Positions 61,302 to 64,000 of a DNA stretch of 64,000 bases are shown in pieces (the first letter of the stretch is position 1; the number at the start of each line of letters is the position of its first letter). This DNA is from Sandaracinaceae bacterium. GTDB lineage: Bacteria; Myxococcota_A; Polyangia; Polyangiales; Houyiibacteriaceae. Location: the NCBI GenBank assembly GCA_016706685.1, contig JADJJE010000018.1, positions 131,153 through 195,152 of the forward strand. Reading direction: 5' to 3'. The notes under the pieces were generated by a model, which was given only the letters and a program-made list of their open reading frames with translations, did no database searches and was not told where the DNA came from. The translations under genes and the position numbers were made by a program.

Positions 61302-61721
61302 TCAGCTCTTGGCGTACTTGCGGAGGCCCTTGCCGATGGAGGTGCTCAGCACCTTCTGCAGCAGGCCGCCCGTTCCCGGGATGGAGGGGTCGAAGGTGAT
61401 CAGGTAGTGCAGGTGCGAGCCGCTCGGCGTCTCCGTGAACACCAAGCGCCCCAGGTGGTTCTTGATGCCGGGGCCCTTCGTGACCTTGTACTCGATCAGG
61501 CGGTCCTGCTCGAAGGTGACGATGGTCTCCTCGAGCCCCAGCAGCCCCGGGCCCACGCCGCGCACGGCGCCGAGGCCGTTCTTGCCTCCCACCGTGCCGT
61601 GCTTGAGCAGACGCATGGGCGCGCCGAGGATGCGCCCCAGGTTCTCGTGGTCCGAGATGTCAGCGAACGCGCGCGCGACGGGGAAGGGGAAGTCGAAGTG
61701 GAGGTCGATCTTGTGTGCCAT
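61302..61721 (-). CDS. SRPBCC (START-like) domain protein
   Basis: A 139-residue helix-grip protein: HKIDLHFDFPFPVARAFADI, RLIEYKVTKGPGIKNHLGRL and SHLHYLITFDPSIPGTGGLL follow polyketide cyclase/SRPBCC pattern, which binds hydrophobic ligands. ATG 61721 is followed by a short leader to the acyl-CoA dehydrogenase gene (stop at 61760), so it may belong to the same minus-strand operon as the two dehydrogenases. Ligand unknown. Confidence 0.85.
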   Translation of the reverse strand: MAHKIDLHFDFPFPVARAFADISDHENLGRILGAPMRLLKHGTVGGKNGLGAVRGVGPGLLGLEETIVTFEQDRLIEYKVTKGPGIKNHLGRLVFTETPSGSHLHYLITFDPSIPGTGGLLQKVLSTSIGKGLRKYAKS

Positions 61722-61759
61722 GGCGCGCAGGTATCACTGCGTTGGGCAGAGCAACGGGC

Positions 61760-62908
61760 TCACGCCCCGATGACGAGGTCCGCCACCTTGGCCTGGTGGT
61801 AGCCCGCGTCGCCGAAGAGCAGCTCGCTGTGCTTGTTGCGCTTGAAGAAGAAGTGCACGTCGGACTCCCAGGTGAAGCCGATGCCGCCGTGCAGCTGCAC
61901 CGCGCGGTTGCTGGTGAACGCCGCTGCTTCGGCCGCCTGCGCCTTGGCCATGTGGGCCAGCAGCAGCGCGTCGGGCGCGCCCTCGTCGAGCGCGTGGGCC
62001 GCCGCGTACACCAGCGACTTGGCCCGGTCGATGGCCATCATGGCGTTCACCAGCGGGTGCTTCACCGCTTGATAGCCGCCGATGGCGCGGTCGAACTGCG
62101 TGCGCACCTTGGCGTACTCCACCGTGGTCTGCAGCAGCCACTCGCTGGCCCCCACCATGTCGGCGGCCAGCAGCAGCCACGTGTCCGGCAGGCTCTCGGC
62201 TAGCAGCGCGTCGCCACCCGGGAGCACGGCGTCGGTCGGCACGAGCACCGCCTCGAAGTGCAGCGTGCCCTGCTCGCGCGTGAGGTCCACGATGCCGTCG
62301 CGCTGCACGCTGAGGCCGGCGCTGCCACGCGGCACCACGGCCAGCAGTGACCCTGCGGGGCCGGCCACGCGCACCACGAACAGCTCGGCGCGGCCAGCGT
62401 CCTGCACGAAGTGCGCGCTGCCCGTGAGGGTGAGTCCGCCGCCGGGGCTGCTCGCTCCCACCACGCTGGGCGTGTGCTGCCAGTCGCCGTCGGCGTTGCA
62501 CACCGCGAGGGTCGCGCGCGCGCCAGCCAGCAGCTGCTCGAACAGGGCTGCCTGCGCGGTGCCCTCGGCCGCCCGCCGCGCCAGGAACGCGACGCCCAGC
62601 GTGCTCTCCGCGGCGCTCGGGAAGGCGTGCTTGCCCAGCTGCTCGGCCAGCGCCACCAGCGCGCCGCGCGGCAGCTGCAGCCCGCCGGCGGCTTCGGGGA
62701 TGGCGGCCGCGATCCAGCCGAGCTCCTGGGCCTGCTGCCAGCCCTCTTCGCTCGGGTAGGCCGTGGGCATGCGCGCGGGGTCCGGGTCTTGGGCGGCAGC
62801 GCGCCGCAGCACGTCCAGCCCCGCGTGCGAGGCCAGGAACTTGCGGGCGCTCTCGCGGAAGAGCGCGCAGTCGTCGTTGAAACCGTAGGGGGCGTTGCTC
62901 ATGGCCAT
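61760..62908 (-). CDS. Acyl-CoA dehydrogenase family protein
   Basis: A 382-residue flavoprotein with three-domain ACAD fold: N-terminal helices (CALFRESARKFLASHAGLDV), FAD/beta domain (SAHFVQDAGRAELFVVRVAG), and C-terminal helices including VRTQFDRAIGGYQAVKHPLV and RAVQLHGGIGFTWESDVHFF, a family signature. Length is normal. It starts 1 nt after the end of the next upstream gene (a shorter ACAD), suggesting the two form a heteromeric alpha-beta dehydrogenase as known for actinobacterial sterol FadE pairs. The acyl-CoA substrate is unknown. Confidence 0.92.
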   Translation of the reverse strand: MAMSNAPYGFNDDCALFRESARKFLASHAGLDVLRRAAAQDPDPARMPTAYPSEEGWQQAQELGWIAAAIPEAAGGLQLPRGALVALAEQLGKHAFPSAAESTLGVAFLARRAAEGTAQAALFEQLLAGARATLAVCNADGDWQHTPSVVGASSPGGGLTLTGSAHFVQDAGRAELFVVRVAGPAGSLLAVVPRGSAGLSVQRDGIVDLTREQGTLHFEAVLVPTDAVLPGGDALLAESLPDTWLLLAADMVGASEWLLQTTVEYAKVRTQFDRAIGGYQAVKHPLVNAMMAIDRAKSLVYAAAHALDEGAPDALLLAHMAKAQAAEAAAFTSNRAVQLHGGIGFTWESDVHFFFKRNKHSELLFGDAGYHQAKVADLVIGA

Positions 62909-62909
62909 G

Positions 62910-63962
62910 TCAGCTCTTGGGAAGCCCGAGGACGCGCTCCCCGCCGGCCAGCTTCACCTGCAGCGGGAGGCGCATGGGGTGGTCTTGCAGCGCTGCGGCC
63001 CGCGCGCGCTTGCCGTTCTCGACGATGCCGCGCTCGCGGATGGCCAGCGCCGCGATGCGCGCCCGCACGTGCGGGTCCTCCGTGGCCGGCTTCCCGTTGC
63101 GGCGCAGCGTGCGCGCGAGCGACACCAGGCCCTGCACGTTGTGCGCGAGCCCCTCGCTGCCCACGCCGCCCTGCGGTGTCACCAGCGGCCCCGCGCCGCG
63201 CTCGTGCAGGAGCGTGGTCATGGCCACGTTCCAGCCTTCGCCCAGGGCGCCCAGGCGCCACGCGTCCTTCACGGGCGTGTCCTCGAACAGCACCTCGTTG
63301 AAGCCGGTTTCGCCGGTGAGCTTGATCAGCGGGCGCACCGTCACGCCGGGGTGGTTCTCGACGGGCACCACGAAGTAGCTGAGCCCCTTGTGCTTGTGGT
63401 CCGACGACGTGCGCACCAGCAGGATCATCCACTGCGCGAAGTGCGCGAGGCTGGTCCACACCTTGTGCCCGTTCAGCAGGTAGTCGCCCGGTGACGCCGG
63501 GTCGGGCCGCAGGCTGGCCTGCACGCTGGCCAGGTCGGAGCCGCTGCCGGGCTCGCTGAAGCCCTGGCACCAGATCTGCTCGCCCGAGAGCAGCGGCGGC
63601 AGCAGCTCGCGCTTCAGCTCCTCCTGCGCGTGATGAAAGATGGTGGGCGCCGCCATGCCGAGGCCCACCATGTTGATCAGGAAGGGCGTGCGCGCGCGGT
63701 TCATCTCTTCGTTGGCGATGCGCTGGAAGCCCTTGTTTCCACGGCCCCCGTACTCCTTCGGGTAGTCGGCGCCCACCAGCCCCGCGTCGTAGCAGCGCCG
63801 CTGCCAAGCCTGCAGGTAGTCCAGCTGCGCGCGCGTCATGGTCTCGATGGGGTGCTGCGGCAGCCGCACGGGCGCGGGCGGCGGGCGGTGCTCGGTCAGC
63901 CACGCGCGGCAGTACTCGCGGAACTCGCGCTGGGCGGCCTCTTGGTCGGGGTGCGACGTCAT
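62910..63962 (-). CDS. Acyl-CoA dehydrogenase family protein, C-terminally short
   Basis: A 350-residue ACAD: LQAWQRRCYDAGLVGADYPK, GMAAPTIFHHAQEELKRELL, IWCQGFSEPGSGSDLASVQA (FAD/substrate), LLNGHKVWTSLAHFAQWMIL and MTTLLHERGAGPL. Usual members are about 390-400 residues; here the last helix segment after LPLQVKLAGGERVLGLPKS is absent. The stop lies directly before the next ACAD start, so there is no room for a lost 3' end by a simple frameshift. It begins at ATG 63962 close to the window end; its upstream region is only 38 bp here. Probable partner subunit of the downstream ACAD. Confidence 0.88.
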   Translation of the reverse strand: MTSHPDQEAAQREFREYCRAWLTEHRPPPAPVRLPQHPIETMTRAQLDYLQAWQRRCYDAGLVGADYPKEYGGRGNKGFQRIANEEMNRARTPFLINMVGLGMAAPTIFHHAQEELKRELLPPLLSGEQIWCQGFSEPGSGSDLASVQASLRPDPASPGDYLLNGHKVWTSLAHFAQWMILLVRTSSDHKHKGLSYFVVPVENHPGVTVRPLIKLTGETGFNEVLFEDTPVKDAWRLGALGEGWNVAMTTLLHERGAGPLVTPQGGVGSEGLAHNVQGLVSLARTLRRNGKPATEDPHVRARIAALAIRERGIVENGKRARAAALQDHPMRLPLQVKLAGGERVLGLPKS

Positions 63963-64000
63963 GCCGGGGACGATATCACCAAGTTGTGAATTAGCGGTGC

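Overview
The window is high-GC DNA with tightly packed genes in 4-nt overlapping operons. It carries Ser/Thr kinases, many lipoproteins, a MopE-type Cys/Asp-rich protein, a mevalonate-pathway enzyme and a full set of late menaquinone genes. Together these suggest a myxobacterium-like member of Myxococcota (Polyangia, perhaps Sandaracinaceae). That placement is inferred from gene content; no rRNA or tRNA gene was seen.

Layout. 0-11.2 kb: one continuous operon with a GbsR/MarR-type regulator, polyprenyl diphosphate synthase, class II HMG-CoA reductase, then menG-menF-menD-menH-menA and a fused menC-menE. It joins isoprenoid precursor supply, side-chain synthesis and naphthoquinone head-group synthesis; only menB and a DHNA-CoA thioesterase are missing. 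An almost perfect palindrome in front of the regulator is a good operator candidate. 11.2-19.6 kb: a metallo-beta-lactamase-fold hydrolase, a TerB-like protein, a metallophosphatase with a CxxCH lipoprotein, two unannotated small ORFs with good ribosome binding sites, a class 3-like aldehyde dehydrogenase, a pseudokinase and a hotdog protein. 20.2-29 kb: type II NADH dehydrogenase (a likely user of the quinone) with a CNNM/CorC-type protein, a DUF4178 protein, a MopE lipoprotein and a V4R sigma54 activator. 29-36 kb: lineage-specific lipoproteins and membrane proteins. 36-40 kb: CHAD-CYTH protein and two further UbiA-family prenyltransferases. 40.2-42.4 kb: a group II intron with a decayed reverse transcriptase inserted in a palindromic repeat element. 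42.4-48.2 kb: SnoaL/LysR divergent pair, 1-Cys peroxiredoxin, an ArsR-controlled transporter operon with a clear inverted-repeat operator, and a frameshifted membrane Ser/Thr kinase. 48.2-64 kb: CorA, VF530, a molybdopterin oxidoreductase, a pair of Get3/ArsA-like ATPases, a zinc ABC transporter with fused ATPase and permease, an AI-2E permease, SMI1/KNR4, N-formylglutamate amidohydrolase, transglutaminase, SRPBCC, and two acyl-CoA dehydrogenase subunits, one of them C-terminally short.

The least explained feature is a family of four intergenic elements (about 19.6-20.2, 40.2-42.3, 44.5-44.7 and 51.8-52.3 kb). They have nested inverted repeats. Two share terminal repeats of the form CGACTCrTCrCAAGT flanked by GACAAC/GGCGAC microsatellite arms. 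All carry a GGGC(A/G)CCCCGG-type hairpin, and three carry an AGTCC...GGACT hairpin. Stems are kept while sequences differ between copies, so they look like mobile, structured repeats. One copy hosts the group II intron directly after its last hairpin.

Two coding frames (membrane kinase, znuB) each appear to lack a single G. These may be real mutations or sequence errors.
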